Shown here piece by piece: positions 43,948 through 53,104 of a stretch of DNA of 64,000 bases; the first letter of the stretch is position 1, and every line of letters starts with the position of its first letter. The position numbers and the translations under genes are program-made. Location: contig SSFR01000006.1 in assembly GCA_008015505.1 (NCBI GenBank), positions 62,001-126,000 on the forward strand, written 5' to 3'. A model generated the notes under the pieces. The model did not search any database and was not told the DNA's origin. It saw only the letters and a program-made list of their open reading frames with translations. This stretch comes from Pedobacter sp. (GTDB lineage Bacteria; Bacteroidota; Bacteroidia; Sphingobacteriales; Sphingobacteriaceae).

Positions 43948-44280
43948 TTAATGTCCTAGAAACTGTGTTTGATCAGGTAGGGTTACTTCTACATCGCCAT
44001 TAGTGACAACACATTGACAACCCAATCGTGAATTAATACGAGGATTAATTGCTCTATCGATGAAATCCTCTTCTCTGTCAGAGATACCCTGAAGATTACT
44101 CATTCCACATAGCACATAAAGATGACAGGTACTACATCCACAAACTCCACCGCAATTATGCTGAAGTTCAATGCCGTTATCCAGACATACATCTAAAATA
44201 GATTCCCCCTGAGCAATGGGTAATTGTATTGATGATTTTCCAACTTCTTCGAAGTTGATTTTGACTGTAAAAAGACTCAT
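43948..44280 (-). CDS. fdx: 2Fe-2S ferredoxin, ISC/adrenodoxin type
   Basis: A 110-residue ferredoxin with cluster ligands in HNCGGVCGCSTCHLYV and a fourth Cys in SRLGCQCVV, the spacing of adrenodoxin-type ferredoxins that feed electrons to Fe-S assembly. The start is MSLFTVKINF; an ATG ten codons upstream lies across the promoter. A TACTTTTG -7 box (44288-44295) ends seven bases before the chosen ATG, so the leader is extremely short. Confidence 0.9.
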   Translation of the reverse strand: MSLFTVKINFEEVGKSSIQLPIAQGESILDVCLDNGIELQHNCGGVCGCSTCHLYVLCGMSNLQGISDREEDFIDRAINPRINSRLGCQCVVTNGDVEVTLPDQTQFLGH

Positions 44281-44348
44281 TATGTGGCAAAAGTAATGAA
44301 TTTTAATCAAGCACTTAGATTTTGTCCAAATAAACGATAAAACAATTC

Positions 44349-44356
44349 TACCTTTG
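44349..44356 (+). promoter_or_regulatory. -7 box of the SDR gene
   Basis: TACCTTTG followed by CC fits TAnnTTTG and lies 35 bases before the ATG. A TTTG at 44321-44324 may be the -33 element, at a slightly long spacing. Confidence 0.45.
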
Positions 44357-44391
44357 CCGCCGTATTAGAAAAGTATTTATCAGAATACACT

Positions 44392-45207
44392 ATGACTTTA
44401 AGTAATAAAACAATTATCATTACAGGTGCGTCATCTGGTATTGGGAAAGCTTGCGCGGAGGAATTTGCAAAAAAAGGTGCCAATTTAGTTCTTGGATCGC
44501 GTCAGTATGACATACTTGGTGAGATTAAGCAAGATTTAGAAAGCCAATTTAATATCAAGGTTCTTGCTGTTCCCTGCGATGTTTCTAAAGAAGAAGAGTG
44601 TAAAAAGCTGATTAATGAAACTATCTCAACTTTTAAAAGAATAGATGTTTTAATCAATAATGCAGGTATTACCATGCGCGCATTATTTAAAGATGTTGAT
44701 CTCAGTGTCTTAAAAAAACTAATGGATGTTAACTTCTGGGGCACCGTATACTGTACCAAATATGCTTTACCAGAACTATTAAAAAATAAGGGATCTGTAG
44801 TTGGGATTTCATCTATTGCCGGTTATCATGGTTTGCCCGGAAGAACGGGTTATTCGGCATCAAAATTTGCCATGAATGGCTTTTTAGAATCTTTGCGAAT
44901 AGAAAATTTAAAAACAGGTTTACATGTAATGACAGTTGCTCCAGGCTTCACGGCATCCAATATTCGTCATTCATCCCTAGTCAAAGATGGTTCGGTACAG
45001 AATGATACCAGTATGGACGAAAGCAAAATGATGACTGCAGAGGAGGTCTCTACACGAATTGTTCGTGGGGTTATCAAGCGCAAGCGGACACTTGTGATCA
45101 CTACACTGGGTAGAACAACCGTTATTTTAGATAAGCTCGCACCTGCACTTCTAGATCAATTAACCTACAACCACTTTACCAAGGAAAAAAATCCTTTGAT
45201 TTTATAA
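44392..45207 (+). CDS. Short-chain dehydrogenase/reductase
   Basis: A 271-residue classical SDR. The nucleotide-binding motif is TGASSGIGKACAEEFAKKGA, followed by INNAGITMRA, the catalytic Ser in GISSIAGYHGL and YSASKFAM with Tyr and Lys. The C-terminal half is longer than minimal SDRs. The substrate is unknown. It converges on the DUF2520 gene, with 19 bases between them. Confidence 0.88.
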   Translation: MTLSNKTIIITGASSGIGKACAEEFAKKGANLVLGSRQYDILGEIKQDLESQFNIKVLAVPCDVSKEEECKKLINETISTFKRIDVLINNAGITMRALFKDVDLSVLKKLMDVNFWGTVYCTKYALPELLKNKGSVVGISSIAGYHGLPGRTGYSASKFAMNGFLESLRIENLKTGLHVMTVAPGFTASNIRHSSLVKDGSVQNDTSMDESKMMTAEEVSTRIVRGVIKRKRTLVITTLGRTTVILDKLAPALLDQLTYNHFTKEKNPLIL

Positions 45208-45226
45208 CTGCATTCTATCCAAAAAT

Positions 45227-46021
45227 TTATCTGGTGCTTTGTATATGATCTCTGGATTGCATAATACACTCACTAATCTTCCGATAAAGCTCAAAAGCAA
45301 TAAGATTGTCTTTCAGTAATGCTAAATGCTTATCTAAAATATGCTGATCACCTCGTATTGCTGGGCCTGTTTGGACGCCTATCGGGCGGTTTGTTTGTAC
45401 CTTTTCTGCTGTTTCTAAAATAAGTGGTCGAAGCATATCAAAATCGAGATGTTGATCTTGTAGTATTTGATCAGCTAAATAGTATAAATGATTCGTAAAG
45501 TTGCAGGCAAAAACAGCAGCGATATGAAAAAATGTACGCTGAACAGCGCTCATTTCGACTACTTTTTCCGATAAACTTTGAGCAATCGTTCGTAAAGTAG
45601 CGGTAACAATTACAGAACTCCCTTCAATAGCAATAGGGATTCTTTTAAAATCTACTGATTTTATTTTTGAAAATGTTTGTATTGGCCACATTACTCCAAA
45701 TGTTGATGAAAGCCCATCAAATAGAGTTATATCCGTTGAACCAGACGTATGAACCAATAATCGATCGCCGATAGATAATGATAATGCTTCGGCAACCTCT
45801 CTTATTGCTTTATCATTTACAGCAATAAGATACATATCTGCATTCATATTCACAGTCGCTAGTTGCCCAATTACCTCCGTGCCTACACCAAGTTTATTCG
45901 CTAATATTTTAGCATTGGCCTCACTCCTACTCCACACTTGAAGAATCTGGTGGCCTGCCTCTTTTAAAGCTGGCCCTAATTGTGTGGCTACATTCCCGCT
46001 TCCTAATAAAACAATCTTCAT
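45227..46021 (-). CDS. DUF2520 Rossmann-type protein
   Basis: A 264-residue protein with an N-terminal Rossmann fold (KIVLLGSGNVATQLGPALKEAGH, YLIAVNDKAIREVA, LVHTSGSTDITLF) and a C-terminal helical domain (CNFTNHLYYLADQIL, QTGPAIRGD). This is the DUF2520 family, related to ketopantoate/F420-NADP reductase-like enzymes, and it often neighbours kdsC and maf in Bacteroidota. Activity unknown. Confidence 0.82.
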   Translation of the reverse strand: MKIVLLGSGNVATQLGPALKEAGHQILQVWSRSEANAKILANKLGVGTEVIGQLATVNMNADMYLIAVNDKAIREVAEALSLSIGDRLLVHTSGSTDITLFDGLSSTFGVMWPIQTFSKIKSVDFKRIPIAIEGSSVIVTATLRTIAQSLSEKVVEMSAVQRTFFHIAAVFACNFTNHLYYLADQILQDQHLDFDMLRPLILETAEKVQTNRPIGVQTGPAIRGDQHILDKHLALLKDNLIAFELYRKISECIMQSRDHIQSTR

Positions 46022-46036
46022 ATGATTATCCTGATA

Positions 46037-48481
46037 CTATAAGCCTACTTCTTTATTTCTCCTGAATATGGAGATTAAAAAACCTATCACCATCAATATA
46101 CCTCCAATCCAAAACAAATTGATATATGGAAATATAATTGCCTTCATCACAATCCAGTTTTTAGCTGCTTGTGGTTTTTGATAAATCATGAGCTCTAGCT
46201 TATTTTTATCCGGATAGATATTACTAAACCGAAACTTTAATCCAGCCTCGTCTATAGTCTTTCCAAAATCGAATACTTGGTTCTTTTTTAACAGATAAAT
46301 AGGTTCTACCCGATAATTCTTACCTTTTGTTTTAACGTCCAATGCCAAGCTAATCGCTACATCCCCCTTAGCGATAGGTATATTCTGAACAGTTATTCCT
46401 CGCTTAATTTCTTTCACATGAACGAAACCATCTCGAAAATGTACCGTATCTCCTATGCTTACCAGGCGTATGACGGGCTTTTGATATTGTTCATCCTCGG
46501 AGTGTCCTTCATGATGCTCATGTTCTGTTGGTTCTTTCAAGGGTACACTACTCACATGTGTATAAATGTCATGCAATAAATAATGACGTGTATCAGGCGA
46601 AGCAATTATTTGTCTCATTTTAGCATTTTGCTGCGCATTAGGGTACAAATCGAAATTTTCTTTCACAACTCCCGTTTTTTTATCGATTATTTGGTACTTT
46701 ACGTGATAAAAGGTGTTAGCCCCTACTACAGAATCACCTAAGTAAGTCACCGTATAGCGATCCATTGTTATAGGCTCATGCTGATATAGGATCACGTTTT
46801 CTTTCGGATTATTACTTTTTGCAAATTCATCACCAAAGCCAATTCCAGTACGATTAACCGAAATCACTTTATTGGTCGCTGCTGCTATCAAAGATCCCAC
46901 TAGTAATAATGCAAAACCAATATGTGCAACCGATGAACCAGCTAGTTTCCACTTTCCCTTAAAGGCTTCGATCAGTATCTGTCCATTAGCAAGAATTGAC
47001 AAAATCGCCGAATAAATTAGTAGAATAAAGATGAGCTGTGTGTATACCTGAGTGAAGTAGATTATCCCGGCTGCAAGTGGAATAGCCACAGCTGCAATCG
47101 CCAACATACGAACCCAAAACTGTTTAGGATTGCTTCGCTTATATTTCAAGAATTGGGTAAAACCCGAAATAATCATCACGACTAGAGCAAATGGCGCTTG
47201 CCACTTATTATAATGTTGTATGATATTAATCGGAGGAGCCATTTTAGTTCCAAAAACCGTATTAAATACAGGAATTGAGGTAGTGGCTATGATTTGTATG
47301 CAGGCCACTGTCAGCACCAAAGCACCAATAAACAGCCAAAACTCCCGAGAATAAGTCTCTTCATCTTTCTTTGTAATAGGGAGCCCTTTCCATCTTGAAA
47401 CCAGCAATAGTGTAGCAATGAAAAGAAATGTAAAAAGAAAGATGAGCAAATGCCAAGACATTCCTAAGCTTGTAAATGCATGCACAGAGGTATCGCCCAA
47501 AATACCACTTCGAGTGAGGAATGAGGCATACAACACCAACACAAAGCTGATAAGTACTAAAAATGTAGCTGTAAAATAGGCATGACCAGAGTTTCGATAA
47601 GCAAGCATAACATGCACCGCTGCAATTAGGGTTAACCAAGGAATAATTGATGCATTTTCTACAGGATCCCAAGCCCAAAATCCCCCAAAATTTAATGCCT
47701 CATAAGCCCAGAATGAGCCCATGATAATCCCTGCGCCAAGTACCATAACAGCAAATAACGCCCAGGGTAATGCTGGTTTGACCCACTCATTGTAACGCTT
47801 TTGCCAAAGTCCAGCTATAGCAAAAGAAAAGGGAATGATCATCGAAGCAAAACCTAAAAATAAAGTAGGCGGGTGTATTACCATCCAATAATTCTGCAGC
47901 AAAGGATTGAGTCCATTGCCATCTTGAATCAAACTCAAATAATCTGGGCGAGAAAAAATAGGCGCTTCCATAGCTTGCCTAAGCAAAATAAATGGAGAAC
48001 TTCCAATTCGAGTACCCCATATTTCTACTCCAATAAGCATGGAAGCTAAAAATGTTTGGGATAGCATCACAGTAGTTATAACAGCATTCTCCCAGCTTTT
48101 AGCTTTCCAAAGCAAGACGCTTCCTAAAACACTTTGCCAAAACATCCACAACCAAAAACTACCTTCCTGTCCCTCCCAAAAACAGGAAATGATATAATAA
48201 ACAGGCAAGGTTTTGGATGAATGAGACCAAGCATAGTGATATTCAAAAAGATGGTTATAGATGATATAAAATAAACAAATCCCAATGCCCAACACAGCAA
48301 GGATATTGATGATAAAAGCTATTCGGGCGATGGCCTGCCAGGAATTATCTGTTGATTTATCTTTAATCGTTGCAAAGTAATAGCTGATTGCAGAAAGCAG
48401 GGCTGAACCAAAGGACAAAATAACAAAAAATTGGCCTAGCTTTCCAGGGAGTAGATGTTCTCCAAGAAATTGTGCATTCAT
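46037..48481 (-). CDS. ccmF: Cytochrome c-type biogenesis heme lyase CcmF
   Basis: An 814-residue polytopic protein with about 15 hydrophobic segments. The heme-handling WWD-type motif is WGGFWAWDPVENASIIPWL, with periplasmic His residues in MVIHPPTLFLG. An extended C-terminal periplasmic domain contains a His-rich stretch EHEHHEGHSEDE before a final membrane helix. CcmF transfers heme from CcmE to apocytochrome c. The ccmE gene is 49 bases upstream. Confidence 0.93.
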   Translation of the reverse strand: MNAQFLGEHLLPGKLGQFFVILSFGSALLSAISYYFATIKDKSTDNSWQAIARIAFIINILAVLGIGICLFYIIYNHLFEYHYAWSHSSKTLPVYYIISCFWEGQEGSFWLWMFWQSVLGSVLLWKAKSWENAVITTVMLSQTFLASMLIGVEIWGTRIGSSPFILLRQAMEAPIFSRPDYLSLIQDGNGLNPLLQNYWMVIHPPTLFLGFASMIIPFSFAIAGLWQKRYNEWVKPALPWALFAVMVLGAGIIMGSFWAYEALNFGGFWAWDPVENASIIPWLTLIAAVHVMLAYRNSGHAYFTATFLVLISFVLVLYASFLTRSGILGDTSVHAFTSLGMSWHLLIFLFTFLFIATLLLVSRWKGLPITKKDEETYSREFWLFIGALVLTVACIQIIATTSIPVFNTVFGTKMAPPINIIQHYNKWQAPFALVVMIISGFTQFLKYKRSNPKQFWVRMLAIAAVAIPLAAGIIYFTQVYTQLIFILLIYSAILSILANGQILIEAFKGKWKLAGSSVAHIGFALLLVGSLIAAATNKVISVNRTGIGFGDEFAKSNNPKENVILYQHEPITMDRYTVTYLGDSVVGANTFYHVKYQIIDKKTGVVKENFDLYPNAQQNAKMRQIIASPDTRHYLLHDIYTHVSSVPLKEPTEHEHHEGHSEDEQYQKPVIRLVSIGDTVHFRDGFVHVKEIKRGITVQNIPIAKGDVAISLALDVKTKGKNYRVEPIYLLKKNQVFDFGKTIDEAGLKFRFSNIYPDKNKLELMIYQKPQAAKNWIVMKAIIFPYINLFWIGGILMVIGFLISIFRRNKEVGL

Positions 48482-48530
48482 TGATAAAAGAGATTGATAT
48501 GTATTGCTCGATATCCCATCGATAAGACAC

Positions 48531-48938
48531 CTAGCTTTTCGTTGATGGGTTGTTTCCCGTTATTTCAACTTGATCTTTTGTGTATTTGGAAGGACATTTC
48601 ATTAAAATTTTAGACGCATGAAATTCATCGTCGATCATTTTTCCTGTCAGTACAATTTGTTCTGAACGCTCAAAATCTTGTGGTTTAGCTCCATTGAAAA
48701 TTACTTTACATGCTAGGCCTTTATTATCTGTCATATAAAAAGAAAAGTAATTGGCATCTTTTCGAGGGTCATAAACCATTACTCTTTCTTTATTCAGTTT
48801 TCCAACAACATGGAGTTCCGTCTGACTAGATTTTGCTTCGGCAAAAGATCCATAAGTACTTGAATCTGTATAAGTACAAATAATCACAGCGATAGCAATG
48901 GCAATTACACTTATTCCAATGATGGCAGTTTTTTTCAT
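48531..48938 (-). CDS. ccmE: Heme chaperone CcmE, Cys-type
   Basis: A 135-residue protein with an N-terminal anchor (residues 5-21) and the OB-fold of CcmE (ELHVVGKLNKERVMVYDP, CKVIFNGAKPQDF, IVLTGKMIDDEFHASKILMKCPSKY). The heme attachment residue is Cys115 in CPSKY instead of the His of the Escherichia HxxxY motif, as in the CxxxY CcmE proteins described from some other bacteria and archaea. A TAACTTTG -7 box lies at 48968-48975 on the minus strand. Confidence 0.88.
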   Translation of the reverse strand: MKKTAIIGISVIAIAIAVIICTYTDSSTYGSFAEAKSSQTELHVVGKLNKERVMVYDPRKDANYFSFYMTDNKGLACKVIFNGAKPQDFERSEQIVLTGKMIDDEFHASKILMKCPSKYTKDQVEITGNNPSTKS

Positions 48939-49027
48939 ACCTTATTTAACCCCCTCTTAATGTGCGACAAAGTTACGAAATACTATACCCAGAAACCAGT
49001 ATTATAATGGTTTTGTGAGTGATAGTA

Positions 49028-49075
49028 TTAAACAATAAAGGAGCAATCTTCAATAGATTACCCCTTTGTTGTTTA
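49028..49075. terminator. Terminator downstream of the glutamate dehydrogenase gene
   Basis: Imperfect arms (TTAAACAATAAAGGAGCAATC pairing with the region to 49075, starting at 49055) lie 21 bases after the stop. They separate this gene from the downstream ccmE gene. Confidence 0.6.
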
Positions 49076-49095
49076 ATGTTTTTGAATAACACAGT

Positions 49096-50532
49096 TTATG
49101 GCCAAACACCAAGATTCATATAGGAAGTGGCTATTTTATCAATTGAGCTTACAAAAGCCGCTGTTCGCAAACTGTCTATTTTAGAATTATTTTTTTTGAC
49201 ATCTCGTATCTCATGATAAGAACGAATCATGGTATCCTCTAATCCAGAATTAACAAGTTCTAATTCCGATGCCCCCTTTACAATTGTACTCTTTTGAATA
49301 GGTGACAATTTTACTCCTGTGGCAGCCTCCACCATATTAACCAAGTTCTGATTGGCTGTTTCTTCGTAACGTTTATCCATACGGCCAAAAGCCACATGAG
49401 AGAGATTTTTTAACCACTCAAAGTATGATACTGTTACTCCTCCGGCATTACAGTACATATCAGGAATAATAATCCCACCATTTTCAACAAATGCTGTTGC
49501 TGCAATTGGTGTAGTGGGCCCATTAGCAGCCTCAGCAATAATTTTGGCTTTTATTTTAAAGATATTATCCTCTGTAATTTGGTTTTCTAAAGCTGCTGGC
49601 ACTAAAATGTCACAATCTTGCTCTAGACCTTCAGCAGAATTTTTAAACTCCTTTTTTGCTCCATTAAAGCCTAATATGGAGCCTGCGTCTTTACGATGCT
49701 TAACAACCTCTTCTACATCTAAACCATTTTCGTTATAAATAGCACCTTCATATTCGCAAATACCTACTATAGTTGCACCAAACTCAACGAGGTATTTGGC
49801 AGAGTGATATCCCACATTACCTAAACCTTGTACAATGATACGTTTGCCTGCTAATCCTATAGATAAACCTAAAGGTTTCATGTCTTCAGCAACACTAACG
49901 CACTCCCGGATTGAAATAGCTACTCCCCGACCTGTGGCTTCTTTTCTACCCTTGATCCCATGCAAGGCAATTGGTTTACCAGTAACGCAACCCAATGCAT
50001 CTAGCTGTCCCGGATTAAGTGTTTGGTAGGTATCGGCAATCCAACTCATTTCTCGCTCACCCGATCCATAATCTGGCGCTGGAACATCAATAGCGGGTCC
50101 AATAAAGTTTTTCTTGGCAAGCTCAACTGTGTAACGACGTGTGATATTTTCTAATTCTCCTACAGTATAATTTTTAGGATTAATTTTGATTCCTCCTTTT
50201 GCACCCCCAAAAGGGACATTAACAATGGCACACTTATAGGTCATCAATGCAGCAAGAGCCATTACCTCATCTTCATTAACCATCTCACTATAACGAATCC
50301 CCCCTTTAGTTGGCGACTGATGATGAGAATGCTCTACGCGCCAAGCATCAACAACCTCCAACTCATTCCCCTTGCGAATAGGAAATTTAAAATGATAAAC
50401 ACTATTACATGATCTTATTTGGTCTAGTAATCCTGCCGGGTGCTTCAGAAATTGTGCCGCATTGTCAAAGTATTGGCATACATCTCCAAAGAATGTGGTT
50501 TCGTGTAATGTAGCTGCTTTAGTCATAACCAT
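49096..50532 (-). CDS. Glu/Leu/Phe/Val-family dehydrogenase (glutamate dehydrogenase)
   Basis: A 478-residue enzyme with [25 protein letters not shown], the catalytic [28 protein letters not shown] and the nucleotide-binding [17 protein letters not shown]. It most likely interconverts glutamate and 2-oxoglutarate. The first Met and Met3 are both possible starts. It interrupts the run of cytochrome c maturation genes and probably has its own promoter and terminator. Confidence 0.88.
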   Translation of the reverse strand: MVMTKAATLHETTFFGDVCQYFDNAAQFLKHPAGLLDQIRSCNSVYHFKFPIRKGNELEVVDAWRVEHSHHQSPTKGGIRYSEMVNEDEVMALAALMTYKCAIVNVPFGGAKGGIKINPKNYTVGELENITRRYTVELAKKNFIGPAIDVPAPDYGSGEREMSWIADTYQTLNPGQLDALGCVTGKPIALHGIKGRKEATGRGVAISIRECVSVAEDMKPLGLSIGLAGKRIIVQGLGNVGYHSAKYLVEFGATIVGICEYEGAIYNENGLDVEEVVKHRKDAGSILGFNGAKKEFKNSAEGLEQDCDILVPAALENQITEDNIFKIKAKIIAEAANGPTTPIAATAFVENGGIIIPDMYCNAGGVTVSYFEWLKNLSHVAFGRMDKRYEETANQNLVNMVEAATGVKLSPIQKSTIVKGASELELVNSGLEDTMIRSYHEIRDVKKNNSKIDSLRTAAFVSSIDKIATSYMNLGVWP

Positions 50533-50668
50533 GATTTTTGATCGATTTTTAATTCGCTAACAAGTTTTACAAATTTGAACTAAAATAAAGTCCCATACAA
50601 ATAAAACTTTTAAACCAAAATATTCAGAAAGATATCTATATTGACCTAAAGTATTAGTTTAAGGAAAT

Positions 50669-50902
50669 TCAATTTTGTTTTTGATGTAATTGCTCGTTTT
50701 CCAATTTGGTCAACTTTCGGTCAATTGTAAATAAATAAATAACTATACCCGTAAAAATCACACCAATAACTGCCACAACAACATAAATTTTCCCAGAACT
50801 TCGTAATATATCAGCCATTTCTACTCCAGTCGATGTCTGAGCTTTGCTTTGTATGGTAAATAATATGAGTAACAATAAAAAGAATAAAATGCGTTTCATC
50901 AA
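50669..50902 (-). CDS. CcmD-like small membrane protein
   Basis: A 77-residue protein with a signal-like hydrophobic start (ILFFLLLLILFTIQSKAQ), a second membrane helix (KIYVVVAVIGVIFTGIVIYLF) and the short charged tail DRKLTKLENEQ. Position directly after ccmC and the helix-plus-charged-tail shape are those of the CcmD protein that helps release heme-loaded CcmE. The cleavable signal is unusual for CcmD. The assignment depends mainly on context. Confidence 0.7.
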   Translation of the reverse strand: MMKRILFFLLLLILFTIQSKAQTSTGVEMADILRSSGKIYVVVAVIGVIFTGIVIYLFTIDRKLTKLENEQLHQKQN

Positions 50903-50956
50903 TCGTTTAATTTGTCTTTTAGGTTGTCATGAAACATCATGATCCAGAGTTAATTT

Positions 50957-51625
50957 TTAGGATTTGTGAGCAGTAAGTATGGTTTCAATTAATCGAATTC
51001 GATAACGTAAAGTAGCAATCCATACACCAACTAAAATCCAACCAATACAAGCTGGGTAAAATACCAAGCGCATATTACGATCTAAATCATAGCGTCCAAA
51101 ACCTGGGTTCCCGCCATTGCCTGGATGTAGTGAGTCTGTTAGGCGAGGTAAAATAAATAGCAAGACTATCATTACGGGAAATGCAAAGATGTTATATATT
51201 GCTGAAATACGTGCTTTTTTCTGCTCTTCGTCGATCGCGTTCCGAAGCACAATATAAGCTAGATATACTAATGTGGTGATTGCCGCACCATTTAACTTAG
51301 GATCATTAGGCCAAGGAGAACCCCAAGTATAATTACCCCAAATCATCCCTGTTAAAATTCCTAAAAAACCAAACACAATGCCTGTGTTGACTGACTCAAC
51401 GGCTACTAGATCATATTTTTCATTTCCAGATCTTAAATACTTTATGCTATAAAGCACAGCAATTAAATACAGAACAATCATTGTAAACCACATGGGAACA
51501 TGAAAATATAAATTCCGTATGCTTTCGTGTAGGATAGGTAAATGCGGAACATCCCACAACAAGCCTGCTATTAGCGAGTAAATAACTAGTACAGAGCCAA
51601 GCCATTTCCACCAATTTTTAGTCAT
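50957..51625 (-). CDS. ccmC: Heme exporter/handling protein CcmC
   Basis: A 222-residue protein with six hydrophobic segments and the tryptophan-rich heme motif GMIWGNYTWGSPWPNDPK, plus periplasmic His in RNLYFHVPMWF. CcmC loads heme onto CcmE. Its ATG lies one base from the edge of a TIR element inserted between ccmB and ccmC, so its ribosome-binding region is inside the repeat. A normal Shine-Dalgarno sequence is not apparent there. Confidence 0.9.
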   Translation of the reverse strand: MTKNWWKWLGSVLVIYSLIAGLLWDVPHLPILHESIRNLYFHVPMWFTMIVLYLIAVLYSIKYLRSGNEKYDLVAVESVNTGIVFGFLGILTGMIWGNYTWGSPWPNDPKLNGAAITTLVYLAYIVLRNAIDEEQKKARISAIYNIFAFPVMIVLLFILPRLTDSLHPGNGGNPGFGRYDLDRNMRLVFYPACIGWILVGVWIATLRYRIRLIETILTAHKS

Positions 51626-51626
51626 A

Positions 51627-51787
51627 GAGCCGATCTAAAGTTTATTTTATTTCATTCTTTTGGTTCTTTTTGGCTGCAATTTCGTTGGATTTTTCGCAAT
51701 AGTCTCCCACTATTGCTCCAAAATCCGCCTTATTTCGCTCAAAAATAACCGGCAATTATTTCTTAAAATAAACTTTAGACCGGCTTC
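51627..51787 (-). repeat. Dispersed TIR element, copy C (inside the ccm operon)
   Basis: It is in the opposite orientation to copies A and B. Ends GAGCCGATCTAAAGTTTATT and AATAAACTTTAGACCGGCTTC are terminal inverted repeats, and the interior includes AAAATAACCGGCAATTATTT. It fills the whole space between ccmB and ccmC. Confidence 0.75.
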
Positions 51788-51802
51788 AAAAAGAATGATG
51801 AT

Positions 51803-52462
51803 TTAATCGCGCCAAAGGTAAGGAAATAACAATAAAGAAGCTGTAATAACCATGGTATTTATAAGTACCAAAACACTTATTTCATTATAGCTCATACTAC
51901 GATCTAAGCCATCCATCGCATTTTTTGAGAGTTTAAGCAGCACCATTAACAATGGGATAATCACTGGAAAACTTAGTATGGCCATCAGTGTTCCTCCATT
52001 ACTGGCTTTAGCGGCAATCCCAGATATCATGGTTAGCACAGAAGCAAAACTAATGCTTCCTAATAAAGCAGCCACAAGATATAATCCAGGATCTCCAAGT
52101 GGATTATTAAAAACCAATGTATAAAACAGAAGCGCAATAGCTGTTAATAACAAAAGAAGCAAAGTATGGTAAATGATTTTTGAAAGAATAATCGCTTGCG
52201 GGCTGGTAAGTACATAATAATACAATTGCCTATCTCGTCCCTCCTGCATAAAGCCTTTCGAAACAGCATTAATCGAAACGAAAAGCATGATGATCCAAAA
52301 CAGCACATTCCAAGTGATCGGTGAAACCTGTCTAAAAGACAGATAACAAACGAAGATGGTAGAAATCAAATAAAGCAGGAGACTACTAAAAGCATATTTT
52401 GACCGCCATTCTAATTTGATCTCTTTTTCTATGAGGAATTTTATTTGTTTCAAAATCTCCAT
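51803..52462 (-). CDS. ccmB: Heme exporter protein CcmB
   Basis: A 219-residue protein with six hydrophobic segments and the CcmB features EIKLEWRSKYAFSSLLLY near the start and GRDRQLYYYVLTSPQAIILSKI in the middle. It is the membrane part of the CcmAB transporter, which works with CcmC and CcmE. No ccmA gene is seen nearby. A TATATTTG box (52470-52477) ends seven bases before the ATG, indicating a leaderless or near-leaderless message. Confidence 0.88.
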   Translation of the reverse strand: MEILKQIKFLIEKEIKLEWRSKYAFSSLLLYLISTIFVCYLSFRQVSPITWNVLFWIIMLFVSINAVSKGFMQEGRDRQLYYYVLTSPQAIILSKIIYHTLLLLLLTAIALLFYTLVFNNPLGDPGLYLVAALLGSISFASVLTMISGIAAKASNGGTLMAILSFPVIIPLLMVLLKLSKNAMDGLDRSMSYNEISVLVLINTMVITASLLLFPYLWRD

Positions 52463-52469
52463 GTAGCGG

Positions 52470-52477
52470 CAAATATA
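52470..52477 (-). promoter_or_regulatory. -7 box of ccmB
   Basis: Minus-strand TATATTTG followed by CCGCTAC and the ATG. It would place transcription start at or within a few bases of the start codon. Confidence 0.55.
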
Positions 52478-52542
52478 AAGCTTGATTTTGCACTTTTATG
52501 ATTCTCTTTGTATTTCGCATTCACATCGAAGCTCTGATCTAT

Positions 52543-53031
52543 ATGCATTATTGTTCAACCTTGGCTACCCCCATTGGTCTTTGTTCCATTAGGGGTACAG
52601 ATACCCATATATGTTCTATCTATTTTGATAAAGAAGCTATTCATGATGTATTACCTAATTCAATTACTGAACAAGGCAAGAAAGAGTTGCAAGAATATTT
52701 TGACCTGAAACGGGATCAATTCACATTTCCTTGGTTACAAAAAGGCACTGATTTTCAACAAAGAGTTTGGCGACATCTTTCAGAAATTCCCATTGGTTGG
52801 CCCATTAGTTATGCAAAGCTCTCCGAAAAAATGAATCATCCTTTAGCTATTCGAGCGATTGCCTCTGCCAATGGGAAAAATCAACTTGCTATTGTTGTTC
52901 CTTGCCATCGAGTCATTGGTAGTTCGGGTAATTTGGTTGGTTATGCTGGTGGCCTGTGGCGAAAAAAATGGTTATTGGAACACGAGGCCCAATTGGCAGG
53001 CAAAGAACAGACTATGTTTCATTTTGGTTGA
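52543..53031 (+). CDS. ogt: Methylated-DNA--protein-cysteine methyltransferase
   Basis: A 162-residue DNA repair protein when started at MHYCSTLATPIG; an ATG 15 codons upstream would add residues unlike the family. The active-site motif is VVPCHRVIGSSGNLVGYAGG, preceded by the helix-turn-helix TDFQQRVWRHLSEIPIGWPISYAKL. It removes alkyl groups from O6-alkylguanine onto its Cys and is consumed. It is divergent from ccmB. Confidence 0.93.
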   Translation: MHYCSTLATPIGLCSIRGTDTHICSIYFDKEAIHDVLPNSITEQGKKELQEYFDLKRDQFTFPWLQKGTDFQQRVWRHLSEIPIGWPISYAKLSEKMNHPLAIRAIASANGKNQLAIVVPCHRVIGSSGNLVGYAGGLWRKKWLLEHEAQLAGKEQTMFHFG

Positions 53032-53104
53032 CTCCTTAGCTAAGTTTTTCTTTTGTATAGCCTGAGTATACCAAGCTTCCTATCTTTGTTTGAAAAAATA
53101 ATCT

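Noticed and set aside
49096..50532. Glutamate dehydrogenase as a functional part of cytochrome c maturation
   Set aside because: Its enzymatic family is clear and it has its own terminator; adjacency to ccm genes is probably only genomic order.
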